A program made the translations under genes and the position numbers. 64,000 nt of DNA. It comes from Hymenobacter sp. DG25B (GTDB lineage Bacteria; Bacteroidota; Bacteroidia; Cytophagales; Hymenobacteraceae). Positions 49,936-60,383 of the stretch are shown piece by piece. Below the pieces are notes generated by a model, which was given only the letters and a program-made list of their open reading frames with translations, was not told the origin of the DNA and searched no databases. Location: the NCBI RefSeq assembly GCF_000801315.1, contig NZ_CP010054.1, positions 186,001-250,000 on the forward strand. Reading direction: 5' to 3'. Every line of letters begins with the position of its first letter. The first letter of the stretch is position 1.

Positions 49936-51574
49936 GCCGGGGAGGCCACCAGGCGGCGCGGGTTAAACCGCTGCACATACTGCTGGTAAGCGGCTACTTC
50001 GGCAGTAGCCCGCGTTTCCGCCCAGCCCAGGTGCCGGCGGGCTACTGCGGCCGCGGCCTCCAGCACATCTAACCCGGCGGCGGCATTCAGGCCGAGCATG
50101 GTGCGCCGCAGCAGGCAGTCGGGGAGGGTTTGGGCCTGCTCCTGCTGCACGGCAAACACGATTTCGGCCGCTAATGTCGGGGAGTCTGGAGTCAGGGGCT
50201 GGAGCAGGTCAGGTGCGGTGGCGGCCAACTGCAGCAGCAGAGCCGTGCGCCGCCCGTAAATGCTCACCAGGCGCTGCAGAGTGGCGCCGGGCACGGCCGG
50301 AAAATCCCGGAACAGCTGCTGCTGAAAGTTGGCGGTTTCTGCCGCTGGCAATGCCCCGGGCAAGGGGGTATGGGCGGTGGCACAGGCGGCGCAGGATGTA
50401 GGCAGCCGCTGACATAACAGATTCACCACTTCTTCGGCCAGGCTCCGGTAGGTGGTGAGTTTGCCGCCCACTACTGAGAACAGGCCTTTTATACCCGCTG
50501 AGTCCGGGTGCACAAAGTGCCGGCGGGTAATACCGGCCTCGCGGCCGGCCGGCACCGAGGGCAGCGGCCGCACCCCGGCATAGGTATACAATACCTGCTG
50601 CGAAGTAAGCTGCGCCCGGGGAACAGGCGGTTGGTTTCGGCCAGCAAATAGGCTATTTCATCCGGGGTGGCTGCCAGCTGGTCCAGGCTGCCGGTGTAGC
50701 GCGTATCGGTGGTGCCAATGAGGTAGAGATGGTTCCAGGGCAGAATAAAGAACGGGCGGCCATCGGTCTGGGCTTCGGCATAAAGCCCTACTGCCGGTGC
50801 CCCCTGGAAGGGGGCCACTACCAGGTGCGTGCCTTTGGTGCCGGCCACCAGCGGGTGGTTGGCCAGCGGTTGGCCGGCCAGCACGGCATCTACCCAAGGG
50901 CCGGCAACATTAACTATCAGCGGGGCGTGGGCCGTGTACTGTTCGCCGGTGAGTAGGTTGGTGCAGGCTACGCCGCGCACCTGGCCTTCTGTTGCGAGCA
51001 GGCGGTCGACGCGGGTGTAAGTTTGCACGTGGGCACCCAGCGCCTGGGCAGCCAGCACATTTTCCAGGGTGAGGCGCTCGGGAAACGTCACCTGGGCATC
51101 GTAGTACAGCGCCCCGCCAGTTAAGCCTTCGGTACGCAAGCCCGCCGCGCGGGCCACGGTGGCGGCGCGGGAAAGCATGTGGTGCCGGGGCAGCGACTTA
51201 TCCCAGGAAAGCACATCATAAGCCACCATGCCCACCCGCATAATAAACGGGCCGCGCCGGGCGCCCTGGTACAAGGGAATAAGCAAAGGCAGTGGGTGCA
51301 CCAGATGCGGCGCAATGCGCAACAGCGTTTCCCGCTCCCGCAACGACTCCCGCACCAGCCCCAGCTCGGCATGCTCCAGGTAGCGCAGCCCACCATGTAT
51401 GAGGCGGGTAGACCAACTGGTGGTGCCACTGGCTATGTCTCCTTTATCCAGCAGGAGCACCCGCAGGTCCCGTTGGGCGGCATCGTGCGCAATGCCCGCG
51501 CCGTTGATGCCGGCTCCTATGATGATGACATCATAAGCAGGGGTTTGGGCGGGGAAGGGATGCTGAAGCGGCAT
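49932..51574 (-). pseudogene. glpD: Glycerol-3-phosphate dehydrogenase/oxidase, broken by one-base frameshift
   Basis: FAD enzyme oxidising glycerol-3-phosphate to DHAP at the inner membrane. The first piece (51574 to about 50620) has IIIGAGINGAGIAHDAA, SGTTSWSTRLIHGGLRYLE, YYDAQVTFPERLTLENV and FILPWNHLYLIGTTDT. The second (about 50620 to 49932) has YTYAGVRPL, FSVVGGKLTTYRSLAEE and the C-terminal helical domain. Both are clearly one glpD of normal total length (about 545 residues). The join is at the CCCCGGG run on the coding strand (plus-strand cccgggg, 50615-50621): restoring one base gives FPGAQLTSQQVLYTYAG. As given, translation stops after a wrong-frame tail ending near 50489. Confidence 0.9.
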
Positions 51575-51883
51575 AGGACAGACTTACTCCGGCATAAGAT
51601 ACTGAACTGTGGCTTGCAGTTACACTTATAAAACAAACTAATGGGAGGCTTAATCAGGCTACCTAATTCCGGTAATAATTATACTAAATCAGATTATTAA
51701 TAAATAATATTTACCTATTCAATTTTTTTTTATAATAATCCTAATTAGTTTTAACACACAATAATATATTATAATAGTACAATTAAAACAGAGCAAGAGA
51801 ATACATTTTGATAAGCCCCTCATTTTCAGAGGGGATGGCACCCATACTTCTGCTTTTACACACCTACCCAACCCCCTTATTGT
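51575..51883. other. AT-rich intergenic region upstream of the MBG/YDG surface protein
   Basis: Divergent promoter region for glpD (minus) and the surface protein (plus). Bases 51660-51800 are unusually A/T-rich, in contrast to the GC-rich genes. A small hairpin (CCCCTC/GAGGGG, 51816-51834) lies in the probable 5' leader of the surface-protein gene, 50 bases before its ATG. No ORF or RNA gene is convincing. Confidence 0.55.
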
Positions 51884-54414
51884 ATGGCCACTTATTTACT
51901 CACCAAACCCAAAACAGGGTTTAGGATCTACGGGTTCTTGCTGTTTTGGTTGCTTAGTCTTACGGGCATAACCACAGGCTTCGCGCAGACAACAGCCCCG
52001 GAGGGCTATGCGCCTACCGTCGTTTCAGACAAGGACGACTATGCGCCGGGCGAAACGGCTCACATTACTGGCAGCGGCTGGACCGCTGACCAGCAGGTGC
52101 ACGTGGAGTTTAAGGAGGAGCCGGATTATCCGGATTACCACGTGTATGATGTGGCGGTGCGGGAGGATGGCACTTGGCAGATTGATTATGCCATTGAGCA
52201 GCGGCATTTGGGGGTGAAGTTTACGGTGACGGCGGTAGGGCAGCAGACGGCTTGGAAGGCTGTTACAGTATTTACGGATGGGGCCGTCACTATCACCCCC
52301 GCCACTGGTGGTGAAGCAATATCTGCTGATAATGTTGAGGGAAGCTATATTTCACTAACCGGGCCGATCATGCAAGAGAGCACTAAAGGTGATATCAAAG
52401 CAGGATCGATCATTCTGAATGCTCCTACCGGGTTTATTTTTGATATAACGGGAACCCCTCCAAGTGTTAAAGTAACAGGCGATAAAACAAGTACTAAAAA
52501 TATTAATAACACGCCTTCAGGGAATTCGATTCCCGTTACAGTAACCACAACCACGCTTACTATTAATATTAATCCTGCCTCGAATGGTGGTGACCCTAAC
52601 ACTCTTACCTGGCAAAATATACGTGTAAGGCCTACTTCTGGCTCTCCGCTAGCTTCTGGCAATATTACCAAGACGGGAACATCGGTCTATACGGCGCTTA
52701 ACTCGGCAACCAATTATGGTACCCTGACTGAAATTCCTGGTGCGCTACATCATTTTGCCCTTGCCACTGTTGCAAATCCGCAAGTTTCAGGACAGGCATT
52801 TAATGTCAGTATTACTGCTCAGGATCAATTCAATAACACTGCAACAAGCTTTAATGGCACCGCTACTCTTAGTAGCACAGTAGGTTCGATATCCCCAACA
52901 AACTCACCCGCATTTAACGCCGGAAAACTACCAAATAGCCCTGTTACAATACTTGGAACTGGCAATGGACGCATTACAGCAACAAGTGATGGAAAAACAG
53001 GATCCTCAAATGCATTTGATGTAAATACTCTTCCTAGTTCGCTTACAGTAGGAACCGCATCTGGTGTATATGGGGGGACGACGACCTTAATAGCGACTTT
53101 AAAAAGCGGGGCTGCTGGCATTAGCGGAAAAAGCATCACTTTCAGCTTGAATGGCGGTAGTCCAGTAGGTTCTGCTACTACCAATAGCTCCGGTGTAGCC
53201 ACATTATCTAACGTAAGTATTGCTGGCATTAATGCCAGCAATACCTCCTACAGCAGTGCTATAAGTGCGTCCTTCTCTGGAGATGATTATTATGCAGAAA
53301 GCAATGGAACGGGTAGTTTGACAGTTGGTAAGGCGAACCAGACTATTACTATCACAACACCTGCCCCAGCCAGCGCTATCTATGGCAGCAGTTTTAATGT
53401 TACTGCTACCGCCAGTTCTGGTCTTCCTATCACCTATTCTAGTTCGGGGACATTAAGTAACTCGGGGGCTGCTTATACTATGGGCAGTGGTGTCGGGACT
53501 GGAGTAGTTAAATACAACCAAGCAGGAGATAACAACTTTAATGCTGCACCGGAGGTCAGTACTTCCGTAGCTGCCCTTAAAGCTGATGCCACTATATCCA
53601 TCACTGGATTTAGCGGAGTCTACGATGGTATGGCACATACCGGTGACGGTACCGCGAAGGGCGTTAATAACGCTAACTTAACTAGTTCACTTACTATCGG
53701 TCCTAGCTTCGTCAACTACCCTGGTGGTACAGTTAATTGGTTTTTTGCAGGTGGAGACAACTATAATGATACCAGTGGAACGGTGTTGGTCGATATTAGT
53801 AAAGCGCCACTTAATATTAACTGGGAAGCCCTTACAGCTATTACCTACGGCACTACGCTGAGTGGCAAGTTGAATGCTATAGCGAAGTTCAATGGCACGG
53901 AGGTAACTGGCACTTACCTGTATAAGCAGGGTACAATAACTGTGACCCCAGCCACCATACTAAACGCACAGCCCAAACCATATAACCTCAGCGTTGAATT
54001 TACCCCTAGTAACAGCAACTACACCTTTACTAGCGGTACGAATTCAATTGTCGTTCAGAAGGCAAATCAAATAATTAGTTGGTCTGACCCTGACCCTATT
54101 GTTTATGGAACTGCACTCAGCGCTGTTCAGCTGAATGCTACTGCAGCAGGCACTCTTAGTTACACCCCAGATTTGGGCACTATCCTCGACGGCGGACAAC
54201 ATTCTCTGTCGGTGAGCGCCGCCGAAACTTCGAATTATAACGCATCCTCTGCCTCCGTCACGCTTACAGTTGCCCCTGCGGAGGCAACTGTAATAGCTAT
54301 AGGCGGAACGTTTACCTATGATGGGCACGAACATGCCGGCAGTGGCTCCGCAACGGGTATTGGCTCACCAGCCGATGAGCTACCTGTAACCCTGCACTAT
54401 ACGGGCACCCCAAT
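51884..54414 (+). CDS. MBG/YDG-repeat T9SS surface protein, 5' part (before frameshift)
   Basis: N-terminal about 843 residues of one giant gene running to 60120. Signal peptide MATYLLTKPKTGFRIYGFLL followed by FWLLSLTGITTGFAQ. Then comes an Ig-like module typical of Bacteroidota (VVSDKDDYAPGETAHITGSG), a beta-rich region, a Big_3-like repeat (VYGGTTTLIATLKSG, SGVATLSNVSI) and MBG repeats (YGTTLSGKLNAIAKFNG; IVYGTALSAVQLNATA). The frame runs on to a stop at 54427 with a wrong-frame tail. One more C in the run at 54408-54411 restores TPNGEALNSYDDD and continues into the next feature. From about 52290 to 54300 the DNA is clearly poorer in G+C than either side. Confidence 0.85.
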
Positions 54415-57400
54415 GGCGAAGCGCTAAACAGCTATGATGATGACACGGCTCCCTCTGCCGCCGGCAGCTATACCGTTACGACCTCCTTCGCGGGCGACAC
54501 CAACTATAGCGCGGCCAGCAACACGGCCGCTATAACTATCAATCGGGCTACGCCGACAGTAAACGTAACCGTAGGCGGACCTTATGAATTTAATGGTGCT
54601 CCTAAATCCGTGAGAAGCGTTACTGTTAGCGGAGTAGATGGCGAGAACCTGGGCGCGGCCACGGTGGTCTACCAGCAGAGCGGTAACCCCGTAGCAGAAC
54701 CCACCTATGCCGGCGACTACAATGTGTATGCTTCGTATCAGCAAAGCGCTAATTACACCGCGGCATCTGACAATAGTAAAACGCTAACCATTGGGAAGCG
54801 TGCTATAACCGTAACAGCCGATACGAAGAGCAAGACGTATGGCGACGATGACCCGAGCCTGACGTATCAAATTACCTCTGGCTCCCTGGTAGCCCCGGAT
54901 GCTTTCCAGGGCAGCTTATCCAGAGCAGAGGGTGAAAACGTTGGGAGCTACGCCATTACCCAAAGCTCATTAGCGCTTAGCAATAACTATGTACTAGCAT
55001 TTATACCGGCTGACCTAACCATTACGCAAGCCACGCCCACTATTACCTGGGCTAACCCACTGGATATTATCTATGGTACCGCGCTCAGCCCTACGCAGCT
55101 AAACGCCACGGCCAATGTGCCCGGTGATTTTACCTATACCCCATCGGCCGGCACCCAACTTAATGCCAGTGATGCGCAGACCTTGTCGGTGCTTTTCACC
55201 CCCGAGGATGCGGTAAACTATACCACGGCCACGGCTACGGCTACCATCAACGTGAAAAAGGCCACGCCCCTCATTACCTGGGAAAACCCCGCCTATATTA
55301 TCTATGGCACGGCGCTGAGTGCCACGCAGCTGAACGCCGCATCCGGGGGAGTAGCCGGTGATTTCATGTATACGCCAGCAGCCGGTACCATTCTGAATGC
55401 CGGAGACAATCAGACCCTGTCGGTGAACTTTACGCCAACGGATGCCAGCAATTACAATACGCCGGCAACGAAAACAGTAAAAATCAACGTGCAAAAAGCT
55501 AAGGCCCTGGTTTCCGTTACCGGTTACGAGGGTACATATGATGCGCAGCCCCACCAGGCCAGTGGCTCGGTCACGGGCGTAGGCGGCGTAGTCCTGGAGG
55601 GCCTCACGCTGGGGGACAGCTTCACCAATGCCCCCGGGGGAACGGCCCACTGGACTTTTGAGGGCAACCCCAATTATGAAGATGAAAGCGGCACGGTCGC
55701 CATTACCATCAACAAAGCCCCTCTCACGGTAACCGTTGCTGATAAAATGAGAGTGTACGGTGCAGCAAACCCACCCCTCACCGGCACTATGGAGGGAGTA
55801 CAAGGAGACGACAACATTACGGTAGCCTACAGCACAACAGCTGCTGATAATAGTGACGTAGTAGCCGCCGGCTACCCTATTTCGGCCACCTTATCCAGTG
55901 AGCCGGCCGGCACCCTGAACAACTACTCCATAACCAATACCCCCGGTACCTTAACCATCACGCCGGCCATTGCTACCATTCAGGTAACCGGCTACGAGGG
56001 TATTTATGATGGGCAGGCGCACGGCGCCTCCGGCTCAGCCACCGGCGTAAACGGAGTGGATTTAAGCAGCAGCCTGGATTTAGGTCAAACGTTTACGAAC
56101 GTGCCAGGCGGCACCGCCGACTGGAGGTTTGATGCCGGCGCTAACTACCAAAAAGCAAATGCCAGTGTCGCCATCAACATCGGGAAGGCCAATGCCACTA
56201 TTTCCCTCACCGGCCTGAACATCACCTATGATGGCAGCGCACATGCGGCCACGGCTACTACTTCGCCGGCCGGTTTAGCAGGCGTAGCAGTAAACTATTT
56301 CCAGGTAGATGGCCCCACCAAAACTGCCGTATTACCCGAGAATGTAAAGAAAGCCGGCAGCTACGCCGTAGAAGCAACCCTCACGAATCCGAACTACAAG
56401 CTGGTTGATGCTGGTTCTTCTCCTGCACAGGATCTGGAAGTGCAAACCGGCACGCTGGTTATTGCCCGCAAGCTCCTGAGCGCTACCATTGCCAACCCCG
56501 GCAAGGTGTATGACCGTACCACTGCAGCCCCTAACACCACCATTGCTTCCCTGGGAGAAATTGTAGGCTCTGATGAAGTAGCGGCCGAAGTAGTTTCGAG
56601 TGCATTCAACAATGCCAGCGCCGGTAGCAGAACTGTAACCGCGCAACTACGCCTGACCGGAGACGACAAAGACAATTATAGCCTGGCAGCTACTGCCACC
56701 GTAACAGCCAGCATTACCCCAAAACCTCTCTCTGCTGCTTTGGTAGGCACAGTCAGCAAATCCTATGATGGTACCGCCGTGGCTACGCTGGCTGCCGCCA
56801 ACTATAGCCTGTCTGGAGCAATGGCGGATGATGCCGTTGCTTTAAATATGCCCGGAGCGGGCTCCTACAATAATAAAGCGGTGGGTACCGGCAAAGCCGT
56901 TACGGTAACCGGCCTGGCTATTGATGGAGCAGACGCGCTTAACTATTCCCTGCCCTTTACTACGGCCGAGGCTGGCATAGGCAGCATCTCAGCCAAGGAG
57001 CTTGCCATCAGCATCAGCTCCGAAGACAAAGTGTATGATGGCGGCACGGAGGCCAAAACGGCCGCTTTCCTGAGTGCCGCCAGTGGTCTGGTAGCCGGTG
57101 ATAAGGTCACGGTAAATTCAGTGAACGGGGCCTTTGCCGATAAGAATGTGGCCTCCGGCAAAACGGTAACTGCCACGGTTAGCAAGACCGGAGACGATGC
57201 CGGGAACTATAGCGCCAATGAGACAGCCACGACCACGGCCGCTATTACCGCCTTGCAGCTGACGCCCCATATTGTAGCCTATGATAAGGTATATGATGGC
57301 ACTACCACCGCTACCCTCAGCAGCCAGACCGTAACCGGCATGATACCGGGGGAAACGCTGGTTAACCTGAACGTGTCAGCAGCCAGCTTCGCCAGCAAGG

Positions 57401-60120
57401 ATAAGGGCACGCACACGGTAACTGCCTCCGGCCTGACGCTTGGCGGCGACCAGTCGGGTAACTATGCGCTGGCCACCGGGGCCACGGCTACAGATGAGGC
57501 TACCATCAACGCCCGTTCTATTGAGGTAACGGCCAATGCCGGCCAGAGCAAAGTATATGGTACCCCTCTAGACCCCGTGCTGGCGTATTCCATCACCACG
57601 GGCTCAAAAGTAGCGGACGACAATTTCTCCGGGCAGCTGGCGCGGGCCTTGGGTGAATCCGTCAATGCCTACGCCATTGGTCTGGGCAGCCTGAGCCTGG
57701 GCACCAACTACGACCTCCGCCTGGCTCCCGGCAGTACCTTCGCCATTACCGCCAAAGCGCTAACGGCTTCTATCCAGGCCCAGAACAGGGTGTATAATGC
57801 TACTACCGGCGCTACGGCCACCGGCAGTGTGCCGCCCACAGCGCTGATAGGAGATGATAAAGTAACGGTGGACGTAATCAACCCACAGTTCAACAACAAG
57901 AATGTGGGCATGGCCAAGCCTGTAACCGCTGCTGTGGCCCTGAGCGGCCCCGCAGCCGGCAACTACAACCTTACGGCCACTACCGCCAGTACCACGGCCA
58001 ACATCACGGCGGCCGAGCTGACGCCAAACTTCACGGCCGCCAACAAAGAATATGACGGTACTACGAAGGCCACTATCACGGGCCGCTCGGTGCAGGGGGT
58101 ACAGGTTGCGGCAGGGGTTGCAGATCAGGTTTCCCTTTCCGGAGGCAGTGCCTGCTTCGCCGATAAAAATGTGGGCAATGGAAAAACGGTAACCGGCAGC
58201 GCCTTTCTTCTGATTGGCACCGATGCCGAAAACTACTACCTGCCAGCTGCCAACCCAACGGCGCAGGCCAACATCACGCCCAGAGACCTCACGATTACTG
58301 CCACCGGGGTAAATAAGCCGTTTGATGGCAACACCAGCGCTACCGCATCCCTCTCCGACAACCGGGTGAAGGATGATGATCTGACGACGGCTTATACCAG
58401 TGCTTCCTTTGCCGATGCAGGCACAGGCACGGGCAAAACGGTTACCGTAACCGGTATCAGCATTACCGGTACTGATGCGGGCAACTATACGCCTAACACT
58501 ACTACTAGTACCACGGCCAGTATTTTCAGCGCCACCTCCGGCATAACGGTGGTGAGTAACGGCCCGGTTCAGTACTCCGACCAGGTTACTTTCACTGCCA
58601 CTATTACATCTACCACGGCGCAGTCAGTGCTCAACGCTACGGGTGGCACGGTGGAGTTTAAGCTGACCAAAGACGGCACGCCAAGTGCCACGCCGGAATC
58701 ATTAGGCTCCAGCACCTATCCGGCTAACTGGAGCAGCGCGGCAAACGGCCCGGCCACGGTTACCAAATCCTTTATTATCCTGCAGAAGCCCGGCACTTAT
58801 ACTGTTTCGGCCATCTTCACGCCCAACTCCAGCAATATCACCGGTATCACCAGCCAGAATGCCTGCCCCCTGACCGTGACTCAGGAAGCGGCCGATGTGG
58901 TGTACTCCGGCCTGGAATACTTCAGCACCTCCAGTCCTACTTCCTTAACCGCAAACAATGTAGAATACATAGCCACGCTTACGGATAAGGACGATACGTT
59001 CCGGGGTGATGTTACCAATGCCCGGGCCGCCTTTATGGAGGTAAGTAGCACGGGCACGGAAACAACGGCCTTGTTCAGTAGCCCCAGCAGTAGCCCTGCC
59101 GATTACCTGGTTTCCATGCTGAACAGCCCTGATGTAACCGTGGGCGTGGCCCGCACCGGTGCTAAGAGTATAACTCTCTCGAGCGGTGAAGCTGGCAGCG
59201 GGGGAAAAACCCTTAATTTAATCACGGTAGCTAAAGGCGACTATTATAAAGGTCGTACTACGGATTGCACCCTAATTACCATTGCCGTACCTGGTCAGGA
59301 TTTTGTGAATGGTGGTGGCAGCAGCATCATAGCACAGTCAGGGGGCACTTATGCTGCACCGGCTAACTCCCGCATGAACTTTGGCTTCACTATGAAGTGG
59401 AACAAAACGGGCAAAAACGTGCAGGGGCAGGCCAATATTATTTTCCGGCGCCTGGAATCCGGTATCTGGAAGACGTATCAGATCAAGAGCAACGCCATTA
59501 ATACGCTGGGCACCACTACGTCCACCGCGGGCAACCAGGGCGACTTTAACACGAAAGCTAACCTGACGGATATCACCGATCCGCTCAATCCTAAGGGCGT
59601 CGGCAGTAGCCTGGATCTGTCGGTACAGGCTTTTGAGTCCGTTCTAACAGGAGGGGCACATAAGATTGGCATTACGCTGCGCACGTCTACTGGTGGCCTG
59701 GTATTCTCCAACAACTGGACCGGGGCCAAAACGGAAATGCAGGCCCTGAAAGGCGGAAAAATCAGCGTACGCAGCACTTCTACGCTCAGTGCTGTAAGCT
59801 CCGCTCAGAGCACTACGCTGGCCACCATGCCCGGTGCGGCGGAGCTGACCAATGCCGCCGCAACGCCCCTGGGCCTCTACCCCAACCCTTTTTCCACCAA
59901 AGCCACCCTCAGTTTTGCCCTGAGCAAAGCTGGCTCCTATGAGCTGGCTATCTACGATGCCAAGGGGATGCTAATGAAGCGCCTCCAGACCGGCCAGGCC
60001 GAAGCAGGCCGCCTGTACTCCGTGGAGCTGAACGGCAGTGAGCTGGCCGAAGGCCTGTACTTTGCGCGCCTTATTACCGGCTCTACTGTGCAAACCGCCC
60101 GCCTGATGGTGCGCAAATAA
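54415..60120 (+). CDS. MBG/YDG-repeat T9SS surface protein, 3' part (after frameshift)
   Basis: C-terminal about 1,900 residues; no natural start codon is needed if the base missing at 54408-54411 is real (a GTG at 54610 could start it alone). It contains several MBG units (SKTYGDDDPSLTYQITSG; IIYGTALSATQLNAASGG), then seven YDG-type units (KVYDRTT, KSYDGTA, KVYDGGT, KVYDGTT, RVYNATT, KEYDGTT, KPFDGNT) with one MBG unit between the fourth and fifth. A Big_3-like domain follows. The end is a T9SS type A sorting domain (LYPNPFSTKATLSFALSKAG to ARLMVRK). Like filamentous haemagglutinin-type repeats, it is probably a long adhesive stalk (inference). A terminator follows. Confidence 0.88.
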   Translation, partial: GEALNSYDDDTAPSAAGSYTVTTSFAGDTNYSAASNTAAITINRATPTVNVTVGGPYEFNGAPKSVRSVTVSGVDGENLGAATVVYQQSGNPVAEPTYAGDYNVYASYQQSANYTAASDNSKTLTIGKRAITVTADTKSKTYGDDDPSLTYQITSGSLVAPDAFQGSLSRAEGENVGSYAITQSSLALSNNYVLAFIPADLTITQATPTITWANPLDIIYGTALSPTQLNATANVPGDFTYTPSAGTQLNASDAQTLSVLFTPEDAVNYTTATATATINVKKATPLITWENPAYIIYGTALSATQLNAASGGVAGDFMYTPAAGTILNAGDNQTLSVNFTPTDASNYNTPATKTVKINVQKAKALVSVTGYEGTYDAQPHQASGSVTGVGGVVLEGLTLGDSFTNAPGGTAHWTFEGNPNYEDESGTVAITINKAPLTVTVADKMRVYGAANPPLTGTMEGVQGDDNITVAYSTTAADNSDVVAAGYPISATLSSEPAGTLNNYSITNTPGTLTITPAIATIQVTGYEGIYDGQAHGASGSATGVNGVDLSSSLDLGQTFTNVPGGTADWRFDAGANYQKANASVAINIGKANATISLTGLNITYDGSAHAATATTSPAGLAGVAVNYFQVDGPTKTAVLPENVKKAGSYAVEATLTNPNYKLVDAGSSPAQDLEVQTGTLVIARKLLSATIANPGKVYDRTTAAPNTTIASLGEIVGSDEVAAEVVSSAFNNASAGSRTVTAQLRLTGDDKDNYSLAATATVTASITPKPLSAALVGTVSKSYDGTAVATLAAANYSLSGAMADDAVALNMPGAGSYNNKAVGTGKAVTVTGLAIDGADALNYSLPFTTAEAGIGSISAKELAISISSEDKVYDGGTEAKTAAFLSAASGLVAGDKVTVNSVNGAFADKNVASGKTVTATVSKTGDDAGNYSANETATTTAAITALQLTPHIVAYDKVYDGTTTATLSSQTVTGMIPGETLVNLNVSAASFASKDKGTHTVTASGLTLGGDQSGNYALATGATATDEATINARSIEVTANAGQSKVYGTPLDPVLAYSITTGSKVADDNFSGQLARALGESVNAYAIGLGSLSLGTNYDLRLAPGSTFAITAKALTASIQAQNRVYNATTGATATGSVPPTALIGDDKVTVDVINPQFNNKNVGMAKPVTAAVALSGPAAGNYNLTATTASTTANITAAELTPNFTAANKEYDGTTKATITGRSVQGVQVAAGVADQVSLSGGSACFADKNVGNGKTVTGSAFLLIGTDAENYYLPAANPTAQANITPRDLTITATGVNKPFDGNTSATASLSDNRVKDDDLTTAYTSASFADAGTGTGKTVTVTGISITGTDAGNYTPNTTTSTTASIFSATSGITVVSNGPVQYSDQVTFTATITSTTAQSVLNATGGTVEFKLTKDGTPSATPESLGSSTYPANWSSAANGPATVTKSFIILQKPGTYTVSAIFTPNSSNITGITSQNACPLTVTQEAADVVYSGLEYFSTSSPTSLTANNVEYIATLTDKDDTFRGDVTNARAAFMEVSSTGTETTALFSSPSSSPADYLVSMLNSPDVTVGVARTGAKSITLSSGEAGSGGKTLNLITVAKGDYYKGRTTDCTLITIAVPGQDFVNGGGSSIIAQSGGTYAAPANSRMNFGFTMKWNKTGKNVQGQANIIFRRLESGIWKTYQIKSNAINTLGTTTSTAGNQGDFNTKANLTDITDPLNPKGVGSSLDLSVQAFESVLTGGAHKIGITLRTSTGGLVFSNNWTGAKTEMQALKGGKISVRSTSTLSAVSSAQSTTLATMPGAAELTNAAATPLGLYPNPFSTKATLSFALSKAGSYELAIYDAKGMLMKRLQTGQAEAGRLYSVELNGSELAEGLYFARLITGSTVQTARLMVRK

Positions 60121-60131
60121 CTGTTGGGCTC

Positions 60132-60177
60132 CTGCCGGGGCCACTCTACGGTATTGCGCCGCCAGGTGCCCCGGCAG
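60132..60177 (+). repeat. GC-rich hairpin just after the surface-protein stop
   Basis: Perfect 10-base arms CTGCCGGGGC/GCCCCGGCAG with a 26-base loop, 12 bases after the stop. There is no T-tract, so it is not a terminator on its own; it may protect the 3' end or help the terminator at 60207. Confidence 0.5.
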
Positions 60178-60206
60178 AAGCCTGATGGTTTCCTCAACCA
60201 GAGAGC

Positions 60207-60256
60207 AAAAAAGCACGGCCTGATTGTCTTTCCAGACAGTCAGGCCGTGCTTTTTT
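60207..60256 (+). terminator. Rho-independent terminator after the MBG/YDG surface protein
   Basis: 17-base perfect arms AAAAAAGCACGGCCTGA/TCAGGCCGTGCTTTTTT with an internal short helix in the loop, ending in a run of six T. 87 bases beyond the stop at 60120. Confidence 0.9.
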
Positions 60257-60383
60257 GCGTGACACGAGGCCGGGCGTCAGCCTGGGCCACACTTCTCCAG
60301 TGCGCATGATGATTTAAGATTTATTCCTGGTTAGCCCACTTAGTCGTATCTTGGCATTCTTACTATTTCCCGCTTTCGTACAA

